A stretch of DNA of 64,000 nt from Pelomonas cellulosilytica (GCF_021353265.1 NZ_JAJTWU010000011.1:1-64000); one strand, 5' to 3'; positions 17,369-27,146 are shown, numbered from the stretch's first letter. The notes: generated by a model from the letters alone, not told the origin. Translations and numbers: made by a program.

Positions 17369-17499
17369 CGGAAGGCATGATGCCGGCGCGATCGGGACCG
17401 GGTGCAAGGTCTTCTTTGCGGCGTCAAGCCGGACGTTCCCATCCCGGCCGAGCGGCTCCGAGGCGGCGGGTAGTGGGTGACGCGACATTCTCAGCGCAC

Positions 17500-17528
17500 C
17501 AACGAAATATCGAATGATGATTTCGTTG
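17500..17528. promoter_or_regulatory. Inverted repeat CAACGAAAT / ATTTCGTTG
   Basis: Nine-base perfect arms (17500-17508 and 17520-17528) are separated by 11 nt, ending 49 nt before the ATG at 17578. It can be a protein-binding site or an RNA hairpin near the ribosome entry. No T tract follows. Confidence 0.45.
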
Positions 17529-17577
17529 TTTGGCGATGAAGGCGGAACGCACCGGGTAGTAGTGATCGGGGATATCA

Positions 17578-18960
17578 ATGATTCGAATATTCAACCATTA
17601 CCTGCACAAGCAGACGCTGCTACAGGTCTTTTTCGATCTTGGCCTGATCGTTTTTGCCGTCATAGCCGTTGTGCTGAGCCAGGGCGAGGCTGCGCAAACC
17701 GTATTGCCTTTTGCGGCTTCTCACGGTTTGTCGCTGGCTGGTTGCATGTTCGTCATTAATTCGGCTACGGGTTTCTACCAGCACGTGCACAACCGATCTG
17801 TCACCGAATCATGCGCACGTGCGCTCTTTGGTCTGCTGTTCGGTCTGCCGCTCGCCTATGCCATCTTCAGCCTGGTGCCTTCCGACACCAGCCACCGCGA
17901 CCTGCTGACGTTGGTGGCCATGGCAGCCGTCGCGGCCGTGATGATTCATCGCGTCTACGCAGCTCACTCCAGCACGCAAGCGCGCATGCGCAGCCGCATC
18001 CTGATTTTTGGCACGGGCCATGCCGCCCGCGCTGTCGGCAACACGCTTCGGGCGTCCGACCCTCACGCACAGATCGTCGGTTACTACGCAGGCCCCAACG
18101 AAGAGCAGCATGAAGTGCCGAACGCCGACATCATCAATGACGGTGCCAACCTGACGGAAGCGGCGCTGCGGCACAACGTGGACGAGATCGTCGTGGCGCT
18201 GAGTGAACGGCGCGGTGGCAGCATGCCTTTGCGCCAGTTGCTGGACTGCAAGCTCTCTGGTGTCCGGGTCGTTGACATTGCCACTCATTTCGAGAAGACG
18301 CTTGCCCAGATCAACATCAAGCATGTGAACGCCGGTTGGCTTGTCTTCGGCGATGGCTTCAGCCAGGGCATGTTGCGCGCGGCGATCAAGCGCGTCTGTG
18401 ACGTGATCTTTGCCGCCCTGATCTTGGCAGTGTCCTGGCCGCTGATGCTTGTCACGGCGTTGGCCATCCGCATTGAGTCGCGCGGGCCGGTGTTGTACCG
18501 GCAGGAGCGCGTGGGTCTCAATGGCGTGCCATTCAAGGTCATCAAGTTCCGCAGCATGCGGACCGACGCCGAGAAGGATGGCAAGCCGCGTTGGGCCAGC
18601 AAGAACGACGATCGCGTGACGCGTGTGGGTCGCTTCATCCGCAAGGTGCGCATCGATGAGCTGCCGCAGCTGTTCAACGTGCTGTGGGGCGAGATGAGCA
18701 TGGTGGGCCCGCGCCCCGAGCGTCAGTTCTTTGTCGACGAGCTGATCAGCAAGATTCCGTACTACGCGGTCCGCCATAGCGTGAAGCCGGGCGTGACCGG
18801 CTGGGCGCAGGTGCGTTACGAGTACGGCTCGACGATCGAAGACTCCGTCGAGAAGCTGCAGTACGACCTGTACTACGTCAAGAACCACTCATTGTTCCTG
18901 GACCTGCTGATCATGCTGGAGACGGTCGCCGTCGTGCTGACAGGCAAGGGCGCCCGCTGA
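17578..18960 (+). CDS. XrtA-associated initiating sugar-phosphate transferase (EpsB-like, TIGR03013 type)
   Basis: This 460-residue polyprenyl-phosphate sugar phosphotransferase has about five N-terminal membrane segments and a nucleotide-fold middle domain (IFGTGHAARAVGNTLRA onward). The C-terminal bacterial sugar transferase domain has a membrane entry helix and the motifs KFRSMRTDAE, VGPRPERQFF and VKPGVTGWAQV. It would attach the first sugar phosphate to undecaprenyl phosphate at the cytoplasmic face and so start repeat-unit synthesis. This form is the usual initiator in exosortase A loci and is commonly next to prsK, as here. The ATG at 17578 has a weak GGGGA 6 nt upstream, and a long structured leader precedes it. 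Confidence 0.9.
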   Translation: MIRIFNHYLHKQTLLQVFFDLGLIVFAVIAVVLSQGEAAQTVLPFAASHGLSLAGCMFVINSATGFYQHVHNRSVTESCARALFGLLFGLPLAYAIFSLVPSDTSHRDLLTLVAMAAVAAVMIHRVYAAHSSTQARMRSRILIFGTGHAARAVGNTLRASDPHAQIVGYYAGPNEEQHEVPNADIINDGANLTEAALRHNVDEIVVALSERRGGSMPLRQLLDCKLSGVRVVDIATHFEKTLAQINIKHVNAGWLVFGDGFSQGMLRAAIKRVCDVIFAALILAVSWPLMLVTALAIRIESRGPVLYRQERVGLNGVPFKVIKFRSMRTDAEKDGKPRWASKNDDRVTRVGRFIRKVRIDELPQLFNVLWGEMSMVGPRPERQFFVDELISKIPYYAVRHSVKPGVTGWAQVRYEYGSTIEDSVEKLQYDLYYVKNHSLFLDLLIMLETVAVVLTGKGAR

Positions 18961-19072
18961 GCGCCCGTCTCGGCGCGAGTGCCGACGTCGCGCGGTCGCT
19001 GTGCATGTTTGAATGCGGCATGCCCGCGTCGATGCTTCTGCCCCGGAACCCGTTGTCGAGGCGGAGCCTCCA

Positions 19073-21166
19073 ATGTCTTCATTGAGCAGTCTCAGTGATC
19101 TGATCTGCTGCGTTGCGTACGGCCTGTTCGGGCTTCATTTTGCGCAGCGGCTGTGGCGCGGCCGATTGCCGGTAACGACGTTGGCGCTGGTGTTCCTCGC
19201 TGCGCTCGTCGTCAGTGCCTTGTGGGCGGGGGGGGCTCTGGCGGATGGCCTGCGGCATTGGTCGGATCGTTGGCCGGCATGGATCGTCCCGACGCTGGAT
19301 GTGTCGCGCTTTGCGCTCTGGTTCCTGTTCATGCTGATGTTGTTGCCGCCCTCTGGGCGGGGCAGTGGCGTTCGCTGGCTTTGGTCACTTTCGGCGCTTG
19401 CCGTGTTGTTGCCACTGCTTTTGATGGCGTTGGCTGAGCGGACCGCGCCGCATGGGTTGGTGCAGCCCCAGGCGTTCGCGGCCTTGGGCCTGGCGGTACT
19501 GGGACTGGTGCTGGTCGAGCAGCTGCTGCGCAATGCAACGCCGGATGCCCGCTGGAACGCCAAGCCGGTCTGCCTCGGGCTCGGTGGCATTTTTGTCTTC
19601 GATCTCTTCATTGCTTCGCAGGCCGCGCTGTTCCAGCAGTTCGACAGCGATGCCATCAGCGTGCGCTCGCTGGTCCACGCCGCGGCCGTCCCGCTCCTCT
19701 ACGTTGCCTCACGGCGCCATGGGGACTGGCTCGGCAAGCTGCACGTGTCGCGTGCCACCGTCTTCCATTCGGCGGCGTTGCTGCTGGTTGGTGCCTACCT
19801 GCTGGTCGTTGCCAGCGTGGGCTACTACGTCCGCTACACCGGCGGGCAGTGGGGGCGGGCGCTTTCGGTGGCGTTGGTGTTCGTGGCCCTCGTCGGCCTG
19901 ATGCTGCTGGTCGCATCGGGTTCGATGCGCTCGCGGCTGAAGGTCTACATCAGCAAGAACTTCTTCAGCTACCGCTACGACTACCGTGAAGAGTGGTTGC
20001 GCTTCACGCGGGCGCTGTCCAGCAGTACCGAGCCCCAGCACACGGCAGAGACCGTCGTGCGAGCCTTGGCGAACCTCGTTGAGAGCCCGAGCGGCATGCT
20101 GTGGCTGCAGCGGTCTGCAGAGTCAGAGTTCGTGCAGGCCGCGCGATGGAACCTGCCGGCACAGGCGGGCAGCGAGGCGCGTGATGGGGGGCTCGCGACG
20201 TTCTGGAAGGACCGCGCGTGGATCATCGACGCCGACGAATGGCGTGAGCGCCGTGACGCGTATCCGGGGCTGGAACTGCCGGCCTGGCTGGTCGAGGAAC
20301 CACGATGCTGGCTCTTGCTGCCGCTGTTGGTGCGGGAGGCACTGATTGGCTTCGTCGTCCTCGGCAAGCCGCGCGCCGTCGTCGAGCTGAACTGGGAAGT
20401 GCGCGACCTGCTGCGCACGGCGGCCAGCCAGGCGTCAGGCTATCTGGCCCAGGCTCAGGCCACGGAGGCGCTACTGGAGGCCCGAAAGTTCGATGCCTTC
20501 AACCGCATGTCCGCCTTCGTCGTGCATGACCTGAAGAATATCGTCACGCAGCTCTCGCTGATGATGAAGAACGCCAAGCGCCTGCGCGATAACCCCGAGT
20601 TCCAGCAGGACATGCTGGACACCGTCGAGAACTCGCTGGAGAAGATGCGCCAGCTGATGCTGCAATTGCGCGAGGGCGACAAGCCGCATGGGGTGACGAG
20701 CGGCGTCGACCTCGAGCAGATCGCCCGGCGGCTGGCCGCGGCGGCGGCCAGCAAGGGGCGTGAGCTGCAGTTGGACCTGAAGCAGGGCGTCAGCACGCGG
20801 GGGCATGTCGAACGTGTGGAACGTGTGTTGGGCCATGTCGTACAGAACGCGTTCGATGCGACGCCGCCCGGGGGCGAGGTGCGCCTGTCGCTGGATGCAC
20901 AGGGCAGCCAGGCGCGTGTTGTCATCACCGATACCGGGTGCGGCATGAGCGAGGATTTCATACAGAATCGTCTCTTCAAGCCGTTCCAGACCACCAAGGC
21001 CAGCGGCATGGGCATCGGTGCCCACGAGAGCTATCAATACGTGCAGGAACTGGGAGGCAAGATCAGCGTGCAGAGCGAATTGAACCGGGGTACCACGGTG
21101 ACCCTGCTGCTGCCCTTGTTCCACGCCCAAACTGATGCGCCGTTGGCTGCGCTGGAAGTCCGATGA
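19073..21166 (+). CDS. prsK: XrtA/PEP-CTERM system sensor histidine kinase PrsK
   Basis: This 697-residue membrane kinase has about eight to nine N-terminal membrane segments (residues 5-300), a GAF-like domain (about 330-465), a phospho-acceptor helix with His485 in FVVHDLKNIVTQLSL and a C-terminal HATPase with VVQNAFDATPPGGEV and DTGCGMS. This layout is that of PrsK, the kinase regularly found beside exosortase A. Its stop overlaps the PrsR start by 4 nt. It would phosphorylate PrsR in response to an unknown envelope signal. The ATG at 19073 has GGAG upstream; a longer in-frame extension adds 20 uncharacteristic residues. Confidence 0.92.
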   Translation: MSSLSSLSDLICCVAYGLFGLHFAQRLWRGRLPVTTLALVFLAALVVSALWAGGALADGLRHWSDRWPAWIVPTLDVSRFALWFLFMLMLLPPSGRGSGVRWLWSLSALAVLLPLLLMALAERTAPHGLVQPQAFAALGLAVLGLVLVEQLLRNATPDARWNAKPVCLGLGGIFVFDLFIASQAALFQQFDSDAISVRSLVHAAAVPLLYVASRRHGDWLGKLHVSRATVFHSAALLLVGAYLLVVASVGYYVRYTGGQWGRALSVALVFVALVGLMLLVASGSMRSRLKVYISKNFFSYRYDYREEWLRFTRALSSSTEPQHTAETVVRALANLVESPSGMLWLQRSAESEFVQAARWNLPAQAGSEARDGGLATFWKDRAWIIDADEWRERRDAYPGLELPAWLVEEPRCWLLLPLLVREALIGFVVLGKPRAVVELNWEVRDLLRTAASQASGYLAQAQATEALLEARKFDAFNRMSAFVVHDLKNIVTQLSLMMKNAKRLRDNPEFQQDMLDTVENSLEKMRQLMLQLREGDKPHGVTSGVDLEQIARRLAAAAASKGRELQLDLKQGVSTRGHVERVERVLGHVVQNAFDATPPGGEVRLSLDAQGSQARVVITDTGCGMSEDFIQNRLFKPFQTTKASGMGIGAHESYQYVQELGGKISVQSELNRGTTVTLLLPLFHAQTDAPLAALEVR

Positions 21167-22527
21167 GCACGCCTCGCCATGCGCCGCTGCTGATCGTCGA
21201 GGACGATCTTGCCCTGCAGAAACAGCTGAAGTGGTCACTGGATCGTTTCGAATCAGCGACCGCCGACGACGTGGCCAGCGCCGTGCTGCAGTTCCGTCGT
21301 CATAACCCGGCGGTCGTGACGATGGATCTCGGCCTGCCGCCGGACCGCGACTCCGTGTCCGAAGGCTTCAAGTGCCTGGAGAAGCTGCTGGAGCTGGATC
21401 CCGGCGTGAAGGTGATCGTGCTGACGGGGCAGAACGACCAGGACAATGCACTGCGCGCGATCCGCATGGGCGCCTACGACTTCCTCGCCAAGCCGGTTGA
21501 CCCGGATGTGCTGAGTCTGACAGTCGAGCGCGCCTATCGCCTCTACGAACTGCAGCAGGAGAACCGCCGGCTGCAGATGCAACAGAGCAGCGACGTCTTC
21601 TCGGGCCTCGTGACGCGCGATCCGGGCATGCAGCGCGTGTGCCGCATGATCGAGAAGGTGGCGCCCAGCGACGCGACCGTGCTGCTGCTCGGCGAGAGCG
21701 GCACCGGCAAGGAGGTGCTGGCGCAGGCGTTGCATGATGCGTCTAAGCGCAAGGGCCGCTTTGTGGCCATCAATTGCGCAGCAATTCCCGAAACGTTGCT
21801 GGAGAGCGAACTCTTCGGTTACGAGAGGGGGGCCTTCACCGGCGCGACGAAGTCAACGCTCGGCAAGATCGAAACCGCCAACGGCGGCACGTTGATGCTG
21901 GATGAGATCGGCGACCTGCCGCTGCCTTTGCAGGCCAAGTTGCTGCGCTTCCTGCAGGAGCGTGTCATCGAGCGCGTTGGTGGCAGGCAGGAAATTCCGA
22001 TCGACGTGCGCGTCGTGGGGGCGACCCACCAGGATCTGAAGGCCCGCATTGCGGACGGGCGCTTCCGGGAGGATCTGTACTACCGTCTCGCCGAGATCGT
22101 TGTCGAGATCCCGCCCCTGCGCGACCGGCTGGGCGATGCTGTCCTGCTCGCGCATGCGTTCGCACGCCGCTTCTCGACTGACATGCGTCGCCCGGCACCT
22201 ACGCTGTCGGATGATGCCGTGCGTGCGCTGGAGTCGCACCGATGGCCCGGCAATGTGCGTGAGCTTCAGAACATGCTCAAGCGGGCAGTCATCATGGCTG
22301 ACGAGGATCGCATCACTGCCGCCGACCTTGGCCTGCAGGCGGCGGCGCCTTCGCTTGCCGACAACGGTATGCTGGACTTGCGGACTATCCGGGAAAACGC
22401 AGAGCGGCAAGCCGTCATTTCAGCGCTTGCGCGCACGGACGGAAACATCGTCAAAGCCGCAGAGCTGCTGGGTGTGAGCCGGCCGACCTTGTACGACCTA
22501 ATGAGCAGGTTGCAAGTCAAATCCTGA
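21163..22527 (+). CDS. prsR: XrtA/PEP-CTERM system sigma54-dependent response regulator PrsR
   Basis: This 454-residue NtrC-type activator has a receiver domain (Asp55 in TMDLGLPP, late Lys in FLAKPVDP). A sigma54-interaction AAA+ domain follows, with Walker A GESGTGKE from residue 177 and GAFTGA at 223-228. The C-terminal Fis-type helix-turn-helix reads [20 protein letters not shown]. The intact GAFTGA loop means it can contact sigma54-RNA polymerase. It is coupled to prsK by ATGA overlap. A strong sigma54 promoter lies in front of the PEP-CTERM gene at 27238-27253, a likely target. Confidence 0.94.
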   Translation: MSTPRHAPLLIVEDDLALQKQLKWSLDRFESATADDVASAVLQFRRHNPAVVTMDLGLPPDRDSVSEGFKCLEKLLELDPGVKVIVLTGQNDQDNALRAIRMGAYDFLAKPVDPDVLSLTVERAYRLYELQQENRRLQMQQSSDVFSGLVTRDPGMQRVCRMIEKVAPSDATVLLLGESGTGKEVLAQALHDASKRKGRFVAINCAAIPETLLESELFGYERGAFTGATKSTLGKIETANGGTLMLDEIGDLPLPLQAKLLRFLQERVIERVGGRQEIPIDVRVVGATHQDLKARIADGRFREDLYYRLAEIVVEIPPLRDRLGDAVLLAHAFARRFSTDMRRPAPTLSDDAVRALESHRWPGNVRELQNMLKRAVIMADEDRITAADLGLQAAAPSLADNGMLDLRTIRENAERQAVISALARTDGNIVKAAELLGVSRPTLYDLMSRLQVKS

Positions 22528-22560
22528 GCAAGTCGCCCGGCGTCGATCAAGGCCGGATGG

Positions 22561-23295
22561 TTAATTCGCCAATGGCGTCGATGCCAACGGCGCCGGCGAG
22601 CGCGTTGGGTTGCGCAGCCAGGCCAGCAGGTCCGGATGGCGCGTACCGACGCTGGCTTCCAGCTTGTTCAGGTCGGCGAGGTAGGGCGACACCGGCCCGT
22701 AGTAGTCCGTCTCCGGCCCAATGGGTTCGAAGACGAAGCCCGACCGAGCCAGGGAGCGGGCAAGCGGCCGCTCCATGGCGGCATACCAGTAACGAATGCC
22801 ATGAGCCAGGCTATACAGGTACATCTGCTTGTACAAGCCGAGAAGAATCTGCGGTGTGTCCAGGCGCCTCTGGCCACTGAGGATGGCGTTGTTCTCGGCA
22901 GCTGTGACGCCAGCCAGCCGTTGGCCGCGCTGCCGCCGGAACTCGCTGCGCACCATCAACCGGCTGATTTCCGCGGCTTGCTTCGGATTTGGCAATGCCA
23001 AACCTGCTGCGAAGTTGCCGCAGTGGCGTTGCAACGGAAAACGTTGCTCGGCGTCCGGCCTGACCAGTCGTACATAACCGACAAGTTCGTCGCTGCCATC
23101 AAAAGCGTGGAAATGCGCCGCTTCGTCATCATGCTCATCGGTTTCTGCGCCGTCCGGGTAATCTTCGGGCTCTAGAAAGCTGTATTCAACGCAATAGACC
23201 TGATAACGCAGTTCCAGCGCACTCCGAAGGGGGCGAGTTTTTGTTCCGAGCTCCCGAAACAGGTGAGCCGCAGCCACAGGCGGTAGATTGAACAT
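22561..23295 (-). CDS. PEP-CTERM/exosortase system-associated acyltransferase (FeeM-like), copy 1
   Basis: This 244-residue GNAT-fold protein resembles N-acyl amino acid synthases and acyl-homoserine-lactone synthases (TIGR03694 type). Characteristic segments are LRYQVYCVEYSFLEPEDYPDG, AEISRLMVRSEFRRQRG and GIRYWYAAMERPLARSL, ending in PETDYYGPVSPYLADL. The family is found with exosortase loci, but its acyl donor and acceptor are not established. Inference from the fold is transfer of a fatty acyl group to an amine. It is convergent with prsR (33-nt gap). A paralog sharing these segments is at 30201. Confidence 0.88.
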   Translation of the reverse strand: MFNLPPVAAAHLFRELGTKTRPLRSALELRYQVYCVEYSFLEPEDYPDGAETDEHDDEAAHFHAFDGSDELVGYVRLVRPDAEQRFPLQRHCGNFAAGLALPNPKQAAEISRLMVRSEFRRQRGQRLAGVTAAENNAILSGQRRLDTPQILLGLYKQMYLYSLAHGIRYWYAAMERPLARSLARSGFVFEPIGPETDYYGPVSPYLADLNKLEASVGTRHPDLLAWLRNPTRSPAPLASTPLAN

Positions 23296-24365
23296 TGTTT
23301 TCCCAATCGTGGAGGTCTAGGTGGCTCCGCATGTGCTACCAGCGTTATGAGTTCGGCTGGAGGCCGACAACACTCATCTTAATGAGATGACGCATGCGGG
23401 CTGTGATTGCAGTCGTTGTGCTTGTTTTTGGCTACGCAGGTTGTGATGGTGGGGCCTTCCAGCCGTCTGGTTGTAACTACTCGCGGCTTTGTCGCATCTG
23501 TCAATCCCTTGCAATCGATCCAACGCTTGTCGCGTTGGAACCTGCCCGGTCAGGGGCGCGGCCGAATGCTCGCCAGGGACGGTGAAATTGCTGTGTCTGT
23601 CCTGCAGTTGCCTCCACGCATGCCGGACGTCGTCAGGATACCGTTTGAACAGGCCGTTGGGAGGGGGGGCAGTACGGTGGTTGCGGGCTTCTTTCTAGGG
23701 GCTCTGCGGTGCCGTGAAGGACGCGGGCTTGCTTCGCGCCTTGAGCCGGCTACTCCAAAGGGATAGCGCGAAACGTGATGCCATCGCCAGGCAGAACACC
23801 ACTGTGGATGTAAGTCTTCAGGGTATTTGTTGCAATTTCTTACTTAAGGCAAGTGGTGAGACTTTGCTGGCAGCCCGAACCCAAGAATTTTCATTCGTCG
23901 ACGATCGATTTCGATGGGGCAGATCGCGCCGTGCCCGGCATTCGAGGGGCCGCCACCGGCCGGTGCCTCGCATGCTGCACTTATCATCATTCGCGGTCGG
24001 TCACGTTGTGCCCCGGGGCGGGGAGCGCAGCGTGGTGGGCGACGCTGGTGCCTGGTATGGAGAGCGTGAGCGCCGCGGGCATCTGACAGAGAGGCGCGTC
24101 GAGACATGGCGGTGGGTGGGCAGTGATCGAGCGGAAGTGCGCGCGTCCAGATGAACTCCTTGGGCGGCGCTGGTGCGCCTGGAACGGGCCGAACTCTGGC
24201 TTCACTTACCGCGAATCCTGTACGCCGTGGTTCGGCCGTAGTGCTGACGCCGGTTCTTGGGGCGAGCGTTCAATGTGGCGACGTTGGCTGCAGCGTTTCG
24301 CTGTAAGGCCCACCGCGGCCATATGGCATCTAGCGATATTTCAGAGAACTCATTGGGGAGTTGAT
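23296..24365. other. 1.07-kb intergenic region between the acyltransferase and prsT
   Basis: No gene is convincingly supported. Third-position GC bias is lost in all frames and base composition is lower in GC than the neighbours. A sigma54-like site (23322-23337) points right, a TTGTCGG element lies at 23364-23370 (minus strand), and an inverted repeat CTCAT-CTTA-ATGAG is near 23373. A 63-codon frame at 23394-23585 begins like a lipoprotein but has unbiased codons. The region could be a long leader of prsT, encode a small RNA, or hold a decayed gene. Confidence 0.55.
23322..23337 (+). promoter_or_regulatory. Sigma54-like promoter
   Basis: TGGCTCCGCATGTGCT has the required GG and GC dinucleotides separated by 10 nt and matches 9 of the 12 defined positions of TGGCACG-N4-TTGCW. 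It points toward prsT about 1 kb away and toward no obvious nearer gene. With the sigma54 activator PrsR encoded 0.8 kb upstream, a functional site is plausible but not certain. Confidence 0.45.
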
Positions 24366-27122
24366 ATGTTGAGGACGACGAGCCGGATTGCGGCTGTCAC
24401 GGTGGTGTTGGCGCTGGCGGGCTGCTGGAAGCCGTCGAACCAGGAACTGCTTGCTGCGGCGCAGAAGCATTTCGATCAACATGAATATCGGGCGGCGATC
24501 GTTCAGTTAATGAACGTGCTGCAGACAGAGCCGAATTCAGCGACAGCGCGACATCTGCTGGGCAGTGCGTTGCTCGCTTCGGGAGACGCTGCCGGTGCAG
24601 AGGTGGAGCTGCAGCGGGCGCTGGACGCAGGTGTCAGCCCCGACAAATGCGTCCCCGAGCTGGCCCGGGCTGTCCTGACCGCATCGGGCCCGGATCGCGT
24701 GATTCAAAAGTTCGGTGCCACGCGGCTGACGGATGCGGTGGCTGCGGCAGAGTTGAACGTCACGTTGGCTCAGGCCCATATCGCCAAGAAGCAGGTGGCC
24801 GAAGCAGGCGCGGCCGTTCAGACGGCACTCAAGCTCAATCCTCAATCGCTCCCGGCCAAGCTGCTGCAGGTTCGGTTGACGGCCGCCGCAGGTCAGTTGC
24901 GTGAAGCTGCAGCCCAGCTCGACAGCGTGCTGGCCGGTGATCCTCGGGCGGGCGCTGCGTGGCAGTTGCGAGGTGACCTGCTCCGCAGCGAAGGCCGTAA
25001 TGACGACGCGTTGGCGGCCTATGCCAAGGCTGTCGAGCTGGACACGAACGACATCGCATCGCGCTCGTCCGCGCTCGAGTTGCTGTTGGTCAAGCGCGAG
25101 AAGGCAACCGCGGTCCAGCAGCTCGAGGAGCTTCGCAAGGTGGCGCCGAATCACCCACGCACCATCCTGTTCACGGCGCTGATGGCGCTGGAGAGCAACG
25201 AACTCGAGAAGGCTCGAGAGGGGGCCCAGAAGCTGCTCAGGATCAACCCGGAAAATCCGCGCTATTTGCAGCTCGACGGTGCGGTGCAGGCGCGGCTTGG
25301 GGCGCCGGCTCAGGCCGAGGCATCGCTCAGCAAGGCGCTGCATATCGAGCCGTCCCAAGACGGGATACGCCTGATGCTCGCGCAGCTCATGCTGCAGCAG
25401 GGGCAGCCGGCCCGCTCGCTGCAGATCCTGCAGCCGCTGCTGTCCGCCAACACGACGTCGGTTGACGCGCTGCGGCTGGCGGGGCGTGCGACGCTTGTTT
25501 CGGGCGATACGAAGGCGGCCGAGGCGCTGTTCGAGCGAGCAGTCAAGTTGAAGCCCGACGACGTTGCCAGCCGCGTGTCGGCCTCCGTGTCTCGGCTGTC
25601 ACGCAGCATCGACGACAAGGACTTGATGGCGCTGCAAGAGTTGTCGGCGCAGGACCCGGGGCCATCGGCGGATTTCGCGCTCATCGCGGCGCAGTTGCGT
25701 GCCCGCCACCTCGACCAAGCGCTCGCTGCGACCGAACGGCTGGAAAAGAAGGAGGGCATGAAGGCGATCGCGCTGCACCTGGCGGGGCGCGTGCAGCTGG
25801 AGAAACGCGACGTTCCGGCCGCCCGCCGGGCGTTCGAGGCGGCGCTCAAGAGCACGCCGGGCTATTACCCCGCAGCTTCGGCGCTGGCCGCGTTGGACTT
25901 GCAGGATGGGGATGCGGACAAGGCGCGACGGCGGCTGGAGGGCGTGCTGGAGGTGTCGCCCAACAATGTGGACGCGCGCATGGCGCTGTTCAGCATCCGG
26001 GCTCGCCAAGGGGCGAGCCGCGACGACCTGGCTGACATGCTTCGTGCCGCCACCAAGCTGCATCCCAGTGCGGTACAGCCCCGTGCAGCGTTGATCAATC
26101 TGGAACTAGGCCGCCAGCAGCCCAAGGCGGCCGTTACCGTCGCGCAGGAAGCTCTGGCTGCGCTGCCGGGCGATCCCGAGTTGCTGGATTTGCTGGGCCA
26201 GGCACAGTTGGCCGCCGGCAATATCGCCGAGGCCCAATCGGCGTTCTCCAAGTTCGGCACGGCGCAGCCGCAGTCCGCGCGCCCCTTGCTGAGGCTTGCA
26301 CAGGTGGAAATGGTGGCCAAGCGGCCTGAGCAGGCTGTCGTCAACGTGAAAAAGGCATTGCTGCTGGAGCCGGACAACCCTGAGGTCATCAAGCTGCTCA
26401 CGGTTGCCCAACTGGCGGCGGGCCGGTCACGTGACGCGATGCAAGCGGCTCGTGCATTGCAGGGCAAGCCGAGCACCGCAGCCCTCGGATGGGTGCTGGA
26501 GGGCGACATTGCCGCTGCATCCAACGACTGGCGGGCGGCCGCAGACGCGTATCGTCATTCGCTGGAGCGTGAGCCGACCACGGAATCGGCGATCAAACTG
26601 AGAACGGCTCTGGTAGCCGCGAAGCTCGACAACAAGGCCATGGAGCGGACCTGGATCAAGGATCATCCCGGGGACACCGGCTTCCTGAGCTACCTCGCCG
26701 GCGCCGAACTGGATGCCGAACAGTTCCCTGAGGCGGAGCAGCACTACCGGCGGGTGGCCGAAATCAATCCGAAGGATGCCATCGCCTGGAACAACCTCGC
26801 GTGGCTGGCGGGGCGCCGCAAGGATCCGGCTGCGCTGGACTACATCCGGAAGGCGCAGGCGCTGCTGCCCAAGGAGGCGCTTTTCCTGGATACCGAGGCC
26901 GACGTTTACGCCATGGCAGGGCAGCTCGATCGCGCACTGCAGACTCAGGAGGCGGCTGTGGCAATGGCGCCGAACCGGACCATCCTGCGCTGGAGGCTTG
27001 CGAATTTGTACGTTCAGGCTGGCAAGAAGGAGTCGGCTCGACGGGAGCTCACGCGGCTTGTCGATCTTGGCGATAAGTTCGACAAGGTAGGTGAAGCTAG
27101 GGCATTGCTGGCGAAGCTGTGA
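24366..27122 (+). CDS. prsT: XrtA/PEP-CTERM system TPR-repeat lipoprotein PrsT
   Basis: This 918-residue lipoprotein has a signal peptide ending in the lipobox LAGC (Cys20). Tetratricopeptide repeats run along almost its whole length, with recurring alpha-helical pairs and A/L/P spacing such as KALHIEPSQDGIRLMLAQLM. PrsT is the standard TPR lipoprotein of exosortase A loci and probably scaffolds polysaccharide or PEP-CTERM protein assembly in the periplasm. The ATG at 24366 has GGGGAG 6 nt upstream and begins the signal peptide. In-frame starts further up give a non-signal extension. It precedes the PEP-CTERM gene by 169 nt. Confidence 0.92.
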   Translation: MLRTTSRIAAVTVVLALAGCWKPSNQELLAAAQKHFDQHEYRAAIVQLMNVLQTEPNSATARHLLGSALLASGDAAGAEVELQRALDAGVSPDKCVPELARAVLTASGPDRVIQKFGATRLTDAVAAAELNVTLAQAHIAKKQVAEAGAAVQTALKLNPQSLPAKLLQVRLTAAAGQLREAAAQLDSVLAGDPRAGAAWQLRGDLLRSEGRNDDALAAYAKAVELDTNDIASRSSALELLLVKREKATAVQQLEELRKVAPNHPRTILFTALMALESNELEKAREGAQKLLRINPENPRYLQLDGAVQARLGAPAQAEASLSKALHIEPSQDGIRLMLAQLMLQQGQPARSLQILQPLLSANTTSVDALRLAGRATLVSGDTKAAEALFERAVKLKPDDVASRVSASVSRLSRSIDDKDLMALQELSAQDPGPSADFALIAAQLRARHLDQALAATERLEKKEGMKAIALHLAGRVQLEKRDVPAARRAFEAALKSTPGYYPAASALAALDLQDGDADKARRRLEGVLEVSPNNVDARMALFSIRARQGASRDDLADMLRAATKLHPSAVQPRAALINLELGRQQPKAAVTVAQEALAALPGDPELLDLLGQAQLAAGNIAEAQSAFSKFGTAQPQSARPLLRLAQVEMVAKRPEQAVVNVKKALLLEPDNPEVIKLLTVAQLAAGRSRDAMQAARALQGKPSTAALGWVLEGDIAAASNDWRAAADAYRHSLEREPTTESAIKLRTALVAAKLDNKAMERTWIKDHPGDTGFLSYLAGAELDAEQFPEAEQHYRRVAEINPKDAIAWNNLAWLAGRRKDPAALDYIRKAQALLPKEALFLDTEADVYAMAGQLDRALQTQEAAVAMAPNRTILRWRLANLYVQAGKKESARRELTRLVDLGDKFDKVGEARALLAKL

Positions 27123-27146
27123 TCGAGATGCCGTACTCGCCGCGGG

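Larger units (their letters stand above)
16934..17577. other. 644-nt intergenic region before the exopolysaccharide locus
   Basis: No gene is supported here. The left part holds two stem-loops ending the previous transcript. The middle is locally A/T-rich and holds the palindrome at 17104-17121, a second ATATTGCAC copy at 17024-17032, two AATGAAGTG copies (17081 and 17161) and a TTGACA at 17154. The right part holds a TGTCGGACA palindrome (17287-17295), a stem-loop at 17339-17368 and an inverted repeat at 17500-17528. The length and structure suggest a regulated promoter with a long untranslated leader for the sugar transferase gene at 17578. Confidence 0.6.

Noticed and set aside
17281-17480. 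A cyclic-di-GMP (GEMM) riboswitch in the leader of the sugar transferase gene
   Set aside because: The conserved core bases and the tetraloop/receptor arrangement of the family are not visible, only generic stem-loops.
23394-23585. A 63-codon frame starting like a lipoprotein (VLVFGYAGC)
   Set aside because: Third codon positions are not GC-biased as in the real genes, and no family was recognised. It stays possible only because a sigma54-like site lies upstream.
23861-23876. TGGTGAGACTTTGCT as a sigma54 site upstream of prsT
   Set aside because: GG and GC are 9 nt apart and the -24 part is poor, so it was not listed.
23714-24154. A 146-codon frame in the gap before prsT
   Set aside because: The product is Arg/Gly-rich without domains and codon use is unlike neighbouring genes.
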